Shown here one piece after another: positions 1-12,280 of a stretch of 60,000 nucleotides of DNA. The translations under genes were made by a program, and so were the position numbers. The notes below the pieces were generated by a model. That model worked only from the letters and a program-made list of their open reading frames with translations, had not been told where the DNA came from and did not search any database. This DNA comes from Nymphaea colorata (Eukaryota > Streptophyta > Magnoliopsida > Nymphaeales > Nymphaeaceae). The DNA lies in NCBI RefSeq assembly GCF_008831285.2, contig NC_045143.1:20670854-20730853 (forward strand), given 5' to 3'. How positions within the stretch are numbered: position 1 is the stretch's first letter; each line of letters starts with the position of its first letter.

Positions 1-115
1 GAGACGCTAAGGAAAACGAGGGAGAAGTGCCCTCATGTCGGGCTCTCACGCTGGTAAGTTGCGGGTCCGGGTCTGACCCGGTCCAACCCGACATGCCAAG
101 AAAACGAGTGTTACA
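1..115 (+). repeat. 3' end of a long LTR (same family as the solo LTR at 22512-25493)
   Basis: The GGGTCCGGGTCTG...GACCC...ACGAG(T/C)GTTACA block here matches the last ~110 bases of the complete LTR at 22512-25493, and both end in GTTACA. The copy enters the window already in progress, so its start and its target-site duplication cannot be seen. Whether it is a solo LTR or the 3' LTR of a full element is unknown. Confidence 0.7.
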
Positions 116-1311
116 AGCCAGGAACCGATGAGACCGTGAGGGAGGGAAAACTCGTATCATTCCTCGCTCAAAGCTTCGAAGGCCAGAACCATCTTCACTG
201 TCGAGTTCGTTGTCTTTCGGAATCCGAGTTCATGGACCCCAATGACAAGCATGTCTGCATATGAGGTTGAGGAATTTGCGGGAGCAGCTGTGGAGGAGAT
301 GGAGTCACTGCCCTCGACTGTCTCAACGGTCAAAAAAATTTTCCGTGGATTTTGGTCACACCTTGAGAGGTGCGACCGAAATCCCAGAATCAAAATCTTA
401 GTTTTGAGCAAAATATCAAGGATTAAAATCTAGTGTTTAGTGGAGCATGTACTTTTTTTTACAAAATTTGAATTTAGATCCCACTTAAATAGTGGATATC
501 CAGGTTGCCAAAGACACCGTCACTATGAAGTGTGAAGTATGAATAAGTTAATTTTAATTAGCATCCCATGTCAAACCCTTGAAAGCTTGACTAATGCTTA
601 TCATAAATCTAGTTGTACATTTCATCTCTAGATATTCTTCTTCATCAGCCAGAGTCCCGCAAAAATGCATACATGCCAAACCGGCAATATGTGGATTGTG
701 GAGGACCATTATCCAGCATACTTCTATAGTTCTACTGTTTCCATTTAAATTACTTCTGTTTCCACCAACAAATTCCTGATAGAGGTCTCTCACCAATCTT
801 TGTTTCACACTGAACCTGTTGACTACTAAGTCATAAAGATGCGGCAAAATGTCCGCGGTGCCTGGGTCGATGTGACATGAGTGCATTAAAAAAGAAAAAG
901 AAAAAAAAAGCTTGTCTACGGTCCTCCCTATCTTTCTCTGTACGCAGCCAAAACTCAAAATGCATGTGGTATCTCTCTCTCTTTTTTTTTCAAAAGACCC
1001 TGGTATTGCCCTTGTCTTTTCTTATGAAAAGGACACTGGGCAGTCCATAGTCAACAGGTCTGCAAAGCTGCCAGACTGGTTCACAGGTCAGCAAAGCTGC
1101 TGGGCAGGCCCACAGGTCTTCTGTCATCCTTTTCTTTAAAAGAACCATACTCATTTTAACTTATTTAAAAAGGATTGGCACCCTTTAAATTTTTTTGATT
1201 AAAATAGCCTTCTCATAGGCTTTTATTTACAGCAATAATAAACTTCTTGCAGCAATAATAGTCAGAAAAAATTAGTCGAATATACCTACGAATCAACCAC
1301 ATAATTATATG

Positions 1312-1312
<1 letters not shown>

Positions 1313-1395
<83 letters not shown>
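1313..1395. repeat. Compound microsatellite (CA)n(TA)n
   Basis: An uninterrupted CA run of about 45 bases passes directly into a TA run of about 33 bases. It is simple-sequence DNA; open frames crossing it are artefacts. Confidence 0.95.
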
Positions 1396-1402
<7 letters not shown>

Positions 1403-2351
1403 AATATATCAATATACTCCCGCCGCCCTCCCGCACGCAAATCTTTTGGGATGTGCGGCACCTGCATCTGCACGGGCACGGGCACTGCACCAGCATTCTG
1501 CACTCATGTGACATAGGCTGACCGTCTTATGCCAGATGTTTTTTTTTCCAAACAGGGCAGTGTAAAAAGAAAGATGATGGTCATAAACTTAAATCCTTTT
1601 GACATAGACAACACAGTATTAGCCAGATCCCCGCTCATTCCTTGAAGTTGGTTCAACATATGCAATCTAGATTTGATAACTAAATATAATAAACCATCAA
1701 AACTTAGAAGGTGGGAGTGATGTCATAGAAGCTGTCTGAACTTTGCCGCTGAATAATAGACTGTTATTCCAAAGTTTGAAGGATAATGTGCATGTGCTGC
1801 GTTCAGACACACAAATATGCTTAGCGGGTTGTTGAATCAAAAGAAGACTAATCTTAGTTACCCCATTGAGTAATAGAAAGCACGATTTCTTGAACCAAGT
1901 CACGAATAGCATGCTGTTCTGAAGATTTGTTTTACTGAAAATGGATTTATGAAGTGAGGTATCCAGGTTGCTAGATGCCTGTTTCTTGGTAAAGTTGGAG
2001 GTCATCCAGCTCCTTCTAGTGTTTCAAATTCTCTCCAGAACTATTGAGTTGCCTTGTATAACCTGAGGCTTTTCTCAGACTATTTTTTCTGATGATGGTT
2101 GTATCTTTTTGGAGCCAAAAAGGTCCTAGGGAGGACTTGAGCAGAAGTTTCTGAACACTTGTTATCTATTGTATGGGGGCATGAAAAAAAAGGAACTCTG
2201 GGACTTTCAGCTAGTTTTCTTGCTCACTATCTGACTTATACCGGTTCAATTTTTTCTTGTGGCCTCAATTGGCTGGGATAATTTTGAACCAAAACCTGCT
2301 TGGTTATAGATAGTTTGAACTGGTCTTTTGTAGCTCTATGGGATCATTTCA

Positions 2352-2436
2352 CAGCAGGAACACTTTGTGAGTGCTCCATGAATCTGACCTAACGATTGGG
2401 GCAGATTCATGGAACACTGACAAAGTGTTCCTGCTG
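2352..2436. repeat. 85-bp foldback (near-perfect inverted repeat)
   Basis: Two 35-base arms (2352-2386 and 2402-2436) are reverse complements with two mismatches and enclose a 15-base loop. The arms begin and end with CAGCAGG/CCTGCTG. It lies in the TASH3 intron on the transcribed strand. It could be a tiny MITE or a hairpin RNA precursor; the sequence cannot distinguish these. Confidence 0.85.
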
Positions 2437-2766
2437 CCAAACAACCTCTACTGGATTCTTACGTGTATGACACTATTTATGAATGGGATCTCTGTCTGTC
2501 TGTCTGTCTCTCCTCTCCTGAAAGTGAATCTGACTACTGTTTGAATATTGGACAGGGATTTAGCTGTAGTAGTAAAAGGGTCTGTTGGTATTGTTGACTC
2601 TTCCATGAAAAGTTTACAGTATTTTAGGTTTAATATTATCTCTTAGCTTATTCTGAAAATGGGTTAGGCGCACAAGGCTGAATTTTATATCCTTTTCAGG
2701 AGATTATCCTGTATGCCTCTTTGTTGTTTTACCTTTCAAAAATTGAGTGTGAAATATGTGATTCAG

Positions 2767-3714
2767 GTGGCTTGCAGGAGGTGCTTCATTTACATGATGT
2801 TCTTGCTAGAGTCTGTCTTGCTAGATTATGCCATACATTATCTAGAGCACATGCATTAGATGGTAAGTTTGTGTGGTAATTTTTATGTATAGTTTATGTT
2901 GTATTTTCCCTTGGCTTGTACTTATTTGCTGATAATGTGCTTTACTTGCTCAGAAAGACCAGATCTTAAATCTCAGTTTACTGCGGTGCTATATCAACTG
3001 CTCCTGGATCCTAGTGAAAGGGTTTGTTTTGAGGCAATATACTGTGTCTTGGGTAAAGTTGACAATGCAGAAAGGTATGTAAATTTTTGTCAAGAAACAG
3101 ACTTATACAATCCGTTTTGTTGTTTTCAAACCCGTAATGTGAGGATTTTTTTTTTCTTTTTTGTGATTTTTCTATTCTAGAACTGAAGAGCGAGCTGCTG
3201 GATGGATTCGGTTAACAAGAGAAATTCTCAAGTTGCCAGAGGCTCCTTCTTTAGCATCAGGTAAAGGTGATTCTCAAGCAAAAGAAAACAATGCTCAAAT
3301 CAAGGATGGCATTCCATCCAAGGCCCCAAACGATCGTGCTGCTTCAAAATCTAGGCATCCACAACCGCTTATTAAACTTGTTAAGCGAAGGTAGTGAAAG
3401 CAGAGTTCTTTGCCTCTTCATGCAACCATCTTTTATGGCCCTACCCGTGGATTTCATTATTGATGGATATCAGGAATCTTTCTTTGTTCTTAAATGACTA
3501 ATTATGTCTTTTAGATTGGAGGCTGCATTTCGAAGCTTTTCAAGGCCTGTGCTTCATGCTGCTGCAAGAGTGGTTCTCGAGATGGGAAAAAGTAGAGCTG
3601 CTGCATTCTCGTTAGGTTACTCAGACATTGAAGAAGGAAGGCGTCTTCAAGGATCTGTAGAAAGTGCCGATGACTCAAATGAGAATGATCACAATGAAAG
3701 TCATCATGCTGAAG
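2767..3714 (+). CDS. TASH3: TASH3 exons a-d (alpha-solenoid part)
   Basis: Four closely spaced exons: 2767-2862, 2954-3074, 3181-3390 and 3515-3714. They read through [39 protein letters not shown], a Lys/Ser/Ala-rich loop, and [20 protein letters not shown]. The last exon ends GAAG|GTGCAA and splices in phase directly to 11793. A possible extra exon near 3913 breaks the frame with the next exon and was not used. Confidence 0.92.
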
Positions 3715-6700
3715 GTGCAAAATATATGTCAACTACAGTTTTTCCTATTTGTGTTTATGGTTGTCTACATTAATAAAATAATATGCTCATGGTGATTCTT
3801 TTTGTGTGTGTGTGTGTGCGCCTACACACACGCACACACAGAGGGAAACATGATTGCTGTTGAGACCTTTTTTGGAGTTCTCTTTTGCTTATACTTTTTT
3901 TCATCTTATAGATCATGTTCCGCCATGCCCAAGGAAAAAAAGTGGGAGTATTGTTGTACATGTCAGTCTGGATGTGCATTAGTGGGATACCTTTATTATG
4001 ATAAATTTTGTAGTTATTGTTTATTTGTTAATTGCTTATATGTATATCTGTCTTTTCATTGAGGATATTGGATAATTAATATCCAGTTTATATGAATAAA
4101 TTAATCAAAATCTATGTAGTCAAAATTGTGAGTCTGTCACGAGTCAATAGAGGGCTTAAAATGATGTGGGGGTAGTTGGCACTAGTTTGCTTGGGTTGGT
4201 CTATGCAGTCTTCCGGGAAAAAAAGAAGAATAGAAATATGAGCAAAACAGTTAAATTGTCAAAAGCAGTAAAATACATTTTATGACAATCAAGTGGAAAA
4301 CATAATTTGGCCACTACACAACATTGCACAATGATGTTATAAGAAGATGATGCCACTGAAGAATCTATTCATAAGGTTGCTAACCCAATGAGAAAGTGGG
4401 GAACAAAGTTCTCAATATTTCCTTCATGACTGGAAGGAAGAAAAGAAAAAGAAAGAAGAGGAAGCATTGCAACAAGGAGGGAGGGAGTAATGTGCAACAA
4501 CTCAGCAGAAAGAAAGGAAATGGGAACAAGAAGAACAAGTAAAAAAGAAAAGGGCGAAAAGTGGAAGAAGGAAGACAACATAAGTAGTAAGAATTCTAAT
4601 ACAAACTGCATGACTATGGAAGCTGGAAGAAGAAAAAGCAAAAATAAAAATAAAGAAAAGGTGTGGACGGTGTCTGTGGTGGTGATTTTGTGGGGGGGGG
4701 GGGATGGAATATATCTATTGGTGAAACAGAGAGAAATAAGAGAGTTGAGCATTTTGAACCCTTGCAAACAATAAAAGTCAAAGTCGGGCTAGTCACTGCT
4801 AATGGCAGACTTTAGGCTCAGGTTAATTCTTGTCTAAGACTAGACTGACTCGTTGGACTGGTCAAATACTACTTGGGATTTTGGCTTCAAAGATCTTAAT
4901 GGCAACTGGCTATGTTGTTGTCAATGATCTCTCTCTCCTTGTATATATGAATATTGTACACAAACATTAGGAGTGTTTGAGACAAAATAAGATATGTCGT
5001 ATGTGGTTTGACATCATAAAAATCATAAATTTTCTTTCAAAAATAAATGATGCTCAAAATTTTTTTATTAAATCTGTAAAATTCCGAGTTAAAAGTGAAA
5101 AGAGGAAAGGGCACTATGACATAGCTAAGGAAACTTGCATAATACCTGAGATATGTGAATTGAAAGGTGCATATATATCTGAAATTAAATGAATGACTTA
5201 GCAGCCTAAGGACTTCCTCCATTAGTCTTATAAATTATACATCTTGATCACATGAATGTACATATATAACAAGCAAGAGAAAAAATCTTGAAGGTGATTG
5301 GTTATAAAGAAATGAAGTTAATCCGATTGTGTAATCCACTAGAAATTCAAAAATACAAGTCTATAACAGCTTTCAACTCACAAAAAAGTTCAAATAGTTT
5401 TTTATAATTTACACATTATAAAAGAAATATTAGAATTCATCATTGTTTTATGATTTTATCATTTTCCAATTCAGTCTTCATTAGCAAAATTACGTGCAAC
5501 TTTTGTATTACCAACCTCATCTCTTTGGTGGTGCTGAACAGATGGTGTTTGGGCTATCAATTGTATTAGCATTTTGTACTCATTAGAGGCTTCTCTTGTT
5601 CGAAGAGGGAGACAATTAATAAAATCACCTTAATAGCCCTGTTCTTCTTCATTGGAGGCGATTAATAAAATCACCTGAATAGCCTTGTTCTTCTTCATTT
5701 CAATTGGCCATTATCTACAGATAATATTAAAGTGCAACAGTATGCCTGACCCCTGGTATCAGAGCGAGGTTGGAGGGTAAGTGATGACAGATAGAATCAT
5801 GCTGAATGAAGCCATGGCATTGTTGGAAGCCTTCAAACAACACTAGGATTCTACTCTCTAAGGAATGGAGGTGCGACTGTAGTCGATGGAGTGAGAGTTT
5901 GGCGATTTGATTGGCAATTAGGTGGGTTCGAATAGTTGGTGGCAGGCATATAAAATGACCAATGAGAACTCAAAGATATATTACGACAACTCATTCAACC
6001 AGATCAGTTGATAGAGGGAGCGAGCACGGTCAGAGATGGGGTTTGATGCCACTTAGTCGGGCAAAGGGGGCACTAGTCATGAGGGCTGCGGTGGATAAGG
6101 GAGAACCCATTGTGGCAAGGACAAAGAACGTGGTCAGGAGAACGGCGACCATGGCTGTGAGAAATCGGCACTCACTTTAGTAAGGGCAACAATGCTCGAT
6201 TTCCCCAAATTTTCTAGAGATGACCATTGAGTTGGTTTTTTTGGCGGAACCATTTTTCGCGTGTCCATCAGTGCCGCACCAGTGGGTGATGCTTGCAGCC
6301 ATTCATCTTGAAGGGGAGGCAGCCCGCTGGTTGAGATGGCATGAAGCTCAACATAGGCGGGTGCTGTGGACAGAAATCATGCAAGCAATGACTATCTGAT
6401 TTTGGCCTCTGCTTACTTTGATTATAACATAGAACTTTCTCGCATTACGCGGTGGGGTTAGTCCATGACTATCAATTGGAATTTGTAATCTTAGTAATAT
6501 GGTACTCAGATGGCCAAGGGAGGCTCTCATCAGTGCTTTTATGGGAGGATTAAAGGAGGAGATTAAAATCGAGGTGCCAGCGGCGTAGGCCAAAGATCTT
6601 CTGGACTGTTTTGAAATTTCTAGAATCCTTGAGGAAAAGATCAAGTGCTCAGGATTCGTGGGCAGGGAGCAAAAGTTAAGCAAGGCCCCACCATGGAAGG

Positions 6701-9700
6701 TAGGAGAAGTTAAAGAAGTGAGCAGAGGGAAGGAATTGAGTCCCACTAAGTTTAAAGTGGTTGTCATCAAAATAGATTTCGAGTGACCAAATGAAAGAAT
6801 GACATAGAAGAGGGTTGTACTATCATTGCGATAAAAAATGGGCTCCTGGGCATGGATGTTGAGTGCTTCACGTGTATTTTTGTGCAGGACTCAGAAGAAG
6901 AATTTGAGGGGGTGCAGGAACAACTCTCATATGAAGAAAAGACACCCAAGATTTCACTTCATGCTTTATCAGGGGTGAATGTGCTGCGGGTGATGTGTCT
7001 CCCTGGAAGGCTGAATGGAAAGGAGGTTAATGAGCTGGTAGATACAGGTTTGGTGCACAACTTTGTGTGCCATTAAACCACACAAAAACAGGGTGTAAAA
7101 TAAGTGCCCAGCCCAGCTTTGATGTCGTCATGGCAGACAACATATTAAAAAGCGAAGGTAAGTGTGCAGGTGTCAAGACAGAGATTCAAGGAACCGAATT
7201 CTTTGTGGACCTGTACATCTTGCCCGTGAGAGGAGCAAACATGGTCCTAGGTCTCCAATGGCTCAGGTCGCTAGGTAAAGTAACATGGCATTTTGAAACC
7301 ATGTCAATGCACTTTAACCACCAAGGAAAGGAACTGATTTTGAGTGCGTAGAAGGGGAATCTGGTATGTGATGCAAAATTTGAAAAAAGGATGATGCAAA
7401 TGCTAAAGACCTCAAGCATGGCGTCCTGGTTGGGAGTAACTGAGGATAACTAGGTAGGATACTAAATGGGAAGAAGAGATCAGAAGTTACCCAGTAGACC
7501 TACGTCGAATTTTTAGGGAGTGTATTGATGTTTTTCAGAGCCCCTCAGGACTGCCGCCTAGTAGGGGATATGAGCATAAGGTTACCTTAGAAACAGGAGC
7601 CAAAGGTGAGCTAGGCCAGATCCTAATCACTATCCACAAGCACAGCAGAATGACATAGAAAGGCTTGCTATCAGAGGGAATAATTCGTCCCTGCTACAGT
7701 TCATTTGCCTCTCTTGTATTTCCGGTTTAAAAAAAAAAAGATGTCAGCAGGAGGTTTTGTATTGATTACAGAGTTTTAAATGCAGCTGCTATAAAAGACA
7801 AGTATCCGATACCTCCCGTGGAAGAGCTTCTAGATGAGCTTCATGCTGCTACCTATTTTTCAAACCCAGGACTATGGTGTTACCACCATATGTTAATGGC
7901 TGAGGATGACATTCACAAGATTGCTTTGCAAACACATGAAGTGCATTGCGAATTCCTCATAATGCCATTCAGTTGTCAAACACACCAGTGACATTTCAAA
8001 ATTTGATGAAGAGATATTTATACCATACTAGAGGAAAACGATCTTAGTTTTTTGTTTTTCTGGATGACATTCTCATCTACAGCAACACGTGGGAGACACA
8101 CTTGTCAGACCTTAGAATGACACTAAGGTGCTGTAGCCGAACAAGTTGTATGCAAATTGCAAAATTGAACACATGTAGATTTGGCCAAAGGAGTATAACA
8201 TACCTGGGACATGTGCTTAAGTAAGGTACACTTACAGTTGATCCTGAGAATATGCAAGCTGTTTGGTTTATGGCCATGACCTGCAAATCCTAAAATCCCG
8301 CATGGATTCTTAGGTTTAGCAGGATATCGCTGAAGATTTCTTCAACATTATGGGCAGATTGCAGGCCCCTTGATGGCATTATTGATACAGGACAACCTCA
8401 AGCAGGACTCGACAACTGATCCTGTTGCTTTTCAGTACATATGTGTCTACTCGCTTCAGTTCATTCTCAGCCTATGAACAGAAGTGGAATATGAAACTCT
8501 TGTGGTACGATTTTGTGATCAAGTATAAAAAGGGGGTCGAAAACATAGTGGGATATGTACTATTGAGAAGGGTTGGCCTGCACTAGTCAATGGTGTGCTC
8601 CGAGCATGCCCATTGCTGAGATATTTTGTCCCCTGCAGACTGAAATATTCAGACAAAAAAGAGTTGAGGTAGGCTGTGTCCTTGTCGCTAATTATGCTTC
8701 TAGGCATACCGTGCAACTTTCCTACATGAGCATGAAATGTTTCTGCCACTATTCTTGTTGCATACGAGTGCTTTAAGGAGATGAAGTGGGCATATTTAGA
8801 CAGTTGATTGACTACCACCATTTCAGTAATCTCTCGAGAAAGTCGAGGGAGGAGATACCTTCCCAGATTCTGACTAGAACAGGCAATGGTTGTCATTGCA
8901 CTAGGGGTCGGAAAGCTTCATTTTATTTGTTTGACACTGGCCATTTTTCTATAAACTGTTTCAAGTTGTGGGTTAGCCCTTTCCAATAAAAGTTTGATCC
9001 CAGTCGATACATTGACTTCTCTACACCAGCATGATCCCCTTCAGTTGGGCTATGGTAGTGTTCCAACCTCCAAAAGTAGGGGAATCAAGGGTGAAGTATG
9101 CGGCAGATAGATTAGTCCATGATAATAGAGTATTTGATCTTTCACCTTCCATATCTCTGCATACCATCCTCAAATGGATGGTCAAACAGAGGTGCTTAAC
9201 GGTAGTTTAGAAACTTATCTTCTTTGTTTTGCAGGTCATAAACCTCACAACCGGGTGAAATTCTTAGATTGGGCTGAATACTCTTACACTACCCCGGCAT
9301 TCAGCAAGACAAATGTATCTCTATTAAGCAGTTTATGGGAGCTTGCCACTTTCTCTAAACTGATACAAAACAGATGCTGTGGCAGATGAAGAAGTAGATA
9401 GACAATTATGCAGCAGGGATGCAGTATTGAGGGTCCAAAAGGAAAATCTCAGCTGTACTCAAAATTGCATGAAACAGACCTATGAAAAAAATCAACCTGA
9501 GCGGAAAATTCAATTGGAAGATTTAGTTCTGGTCAAATGGTTGTGGGCATTGAAAGGAGTTTGCAGAAGAGGCAGAAACAGGCTTTCCCCATGATATTAT
9601 GGGCCATTCAAGGTGTTAAAAGTTATCATCCGAGTGGCATGTGAACTGGAATTACTGCAGAAGTGCAGCCATACACCCAGTGTCCCACGTATCTAGACTC

Positions 9701-12105
9701 AAGGCCTTCAAGGGAAAATCAGGAGTGATTTGCATGCCTCTTCCCAACTCAGGGTATCCAAAAGAACCTAGACCCTTCAAAATTCTTGACCAACATAGAT
9801 GAGGAAGGAAGAGCGACCACATGCAAAGTGGTTAATAGAATGGGCTAATGAAGACCAAGAAGTCCCCTCCTGGGAGAATGCTGCTCACGTTCAAAAAAGT
9901 TTTCCCTGGTTCTCACATTGAGGCCAAGGTGATTCTTTGGTGGGAGGAGGGGGAGGATAGTTGTTGTGATATAGCCTTTAATAATGGTTATGCTGGAAAG
10001 TTTGGGGCATTGTGGGCAGTATCGGGTCCTTAAGAAACTTCGACCTGATCGTAGTATCATTACCCTTTAAATAGAGGGTCATTAGGATTTAGAGGGGGAT
10101 CTTAGCATTTTGTAAACATTGGGGGCTCCTCCTGCCTTGAAGAGGAAGGCAATTAACAAAAGCACCCAAATAGCCCTGTTCTTCTTCATTTCAATTAGCC
10201 ATTATCTGCAGACGATATTAGAGGGCAACAATATGCAATGGGTTGATAGAGTAGATCACTTGAATGGGCTTAGCTTGCAAGCCTCTTCATTTTATTGATG
10301 GATTTAAATTTTAATATTAGGATAATTGACAAAATTAAAATAGATTGACTTGTCATTAATCATCATTCATGATTGTATACAATAATAAATTGCCAGTCTA
10401 ATGTACCTCTGCCTTCATATCCTGCAGAATCTATGCATGTTCCTTTATCGCCACGAGTGATGAAGAGAATCCTCTTTCATCAACTAAACCAAAGATGATT
10501 TCTAGAAACATTTGTCAAACGGTGTGACATAAATGCACACATTATTTATCATCCTTTGTAATACTTGTGAGGAGCTAGTTCATGGACAAGAGAGTTGCAC
10601 TTCTTCATGACACAGTTGTTAGATAGTTGAGCCTATATAATCCACTGTGCATAAATCAACCACATCACATGCTGGGTGAGTATAGCAAAGATCTTCTCCC
10701 TCCATCAATATGTTATTTAAACTCATAAGAAAGGCAAAATGTGGTAGGTTTTTTATCTAATCTAATTTGGAATTTTTTTTTTGGAAAAACAAAATAAGTA
10801 CATTCTTCCCGGATCCTGTTATATAAAAAAATTGCCAAATTCTTTTAGTAACTTAATGCAAAATGCAAATTCTAATGTATGACCCCCTTAACCTTTGAAG
10901 CTTCGACCTATTATTGAATTCTTTTGAGAGGTTCAATGCAAAATGCTAATGAAGACTAAATAAATGACTAGTGAAAACAAAACTGATAAGTAAACTTAAT
11001 GCTTCTTATCTTTGGATGAGAAAATGGGTGCGTATGCACGAAATCCAAAAAAACCTTCTAAGTTCGATAGCAGCTCATCTCCAAAGCAAATTTTTCTCTC
11101 TCAAAAGTTTTAAATACCTGCTCACTAAACTCCTCAAAGTTTCAGAGGCGAAGCTTTAAGGGATTTAGAACACCCCTACAATACACTCTCGTAAATGTCA
11201 TATGTTACAGGGTGCAGTGTAGGATCCACTCAGGTTGGTTTATACCTTTGAAAATATTTGCTGGAAAAGTTAGTTATTTTTGTTTGTCTACATGACTGTT
11301 ATTGTTAAAAATATTTAATTATCATTTCATTGATTTTATGTCATATGTGAATACAAGCCTGTTTTAGAGGGCTTGAGAACTAGTAACATCCATCATCCAT
11401 GGTACTTGGCCAGCATAAACTTTCTTCTTTCCTTCTCTAGCATTGTTTACTTCTACATCCCATGTTCCTTCTGTATGTGATTTTCATTTTAGTATGGGAA
11501 TTTCTCTTGCTATTTATTACGACAAATGAGTTCAACATTTTGGCAGTTAGTGTGAGGTTGATCTCCACTTGCAAATTGGTACTTGAAAGATTGAAAGTTT
11601 TGGTAAAAAGCAGTATGCGTAAGATTGTCTAAAAGTTCATCAAAAAGAATTTATCTAAGAAAACCTATTTGATTCTTTTTTTTCCTTTGTCTCTCCCTTG
11701 GGATATTTTTCGCTCATTACATCCTTTTCTTTATGATGTTTGCAAGAGACTATTGATACACATGCTTAAACATATGTTGCAACTAAATTTAGGACCTCGA
11801 TCGAGGGTTTCTTATGGGACAGGGAGAGGAGAGACAATTGCAAGTTTATTAGCATCCTTGATGGAGATTGTTCGGACTACTGTGGCATGTGAATGTGTTT
11901 ATGTCCGTGCTATGGTAATAAAAGCTTTGATTTGGATGCAAAGTCCAGATGAATCTGTTGAAGAGCTTGAAGCCATCATTGCAAGTGAGCTTTCAGATCC
12001 AGTGTGGCCATCAGCACTATTGAATGATGTCTTGCTCACATTACATGCTAGGTTTAAGGTAATATCTCTTGCCAGGACAACGTACCTATATGAAGCCAGC
12101 ATTGG

Positions 12106-12171
<66 letters not shown>

Positions 12172-12235
12172 GTGTGTGTGTGTTTGCCTGTATGCATGTA
12201 TATATATATATATATGATAAGGTGCTCTAAAACCA

Positions 12236-12280
<45 letters not shown>

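Larger units (their letters stand above)
116..2766. other. Probable TASH3 intron, AT-rich, no exon recognised
   Basis: This stretch precedes the first TASH3 exon that can be placed and ends in a good acceptor (GATTCAG at 2760-2766). I looked for the conserved N-terminal alpha-solenoid region of TASH3 and found none, so the upstream exon(s) should lie outside the window. The stretch contains a CA/TA microsatellite, a purine-rich run near 889-910 and a small foldback. A 134-codon open frame on the minus strand (554-958) resembles nothing I recognise. Confidence 0.55.
5550..10230 (+). mobile_element. Decayed Ty3/gypsy LTR retrotransposon in TASH3 intron 4
   Basis: Internal order is gag, protease, reverse transcriptase, integrase, all broken. 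A primer-binding site TGGTATCAGAGC sits at 5754-5765. The right LTR (about 9962-10230) follows a GGAGGAGGGGGAGGAT polypurine tract and ends in GCAACA. The left copy retains only its last part (about 5550-5739), matching from TTAGCATTTTGTA to GTGCAACA. That left copy carries an internal duplication of roughly 50 bases (two copies of AATAAAATCACCT...TTGTTCTTCTTCATT). No target-site duplication was found, so the left boundary is approximate. The element is old. Confidence 0.8.

Noticed and set aside
554-958. 134-codon minus-strand frame
   Set aside because: It has no recognisable domain, lies in a probable intron and has no supporting splice or promoter context.
1305-1521. Frames of repeated Thr-His / Tyr-Ile and Val-Cys
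   Set aside because: Translations of a CA/TA microsatellite.
3913-3969. Possible extra TASH3 exon after 3714 ([13 protein letters not shown] frame)
   Set aside because: It meets a stop within about 25 codons and no donor in it restores phase 1 convincingly, whereas 3714 spliced to 11793 is in frame and matches the family.
4369-4796. Lys/Glu-rich + frame and Phe/Leu-rich minus frames
   Set aside because: They are explained by the polypurine tract.
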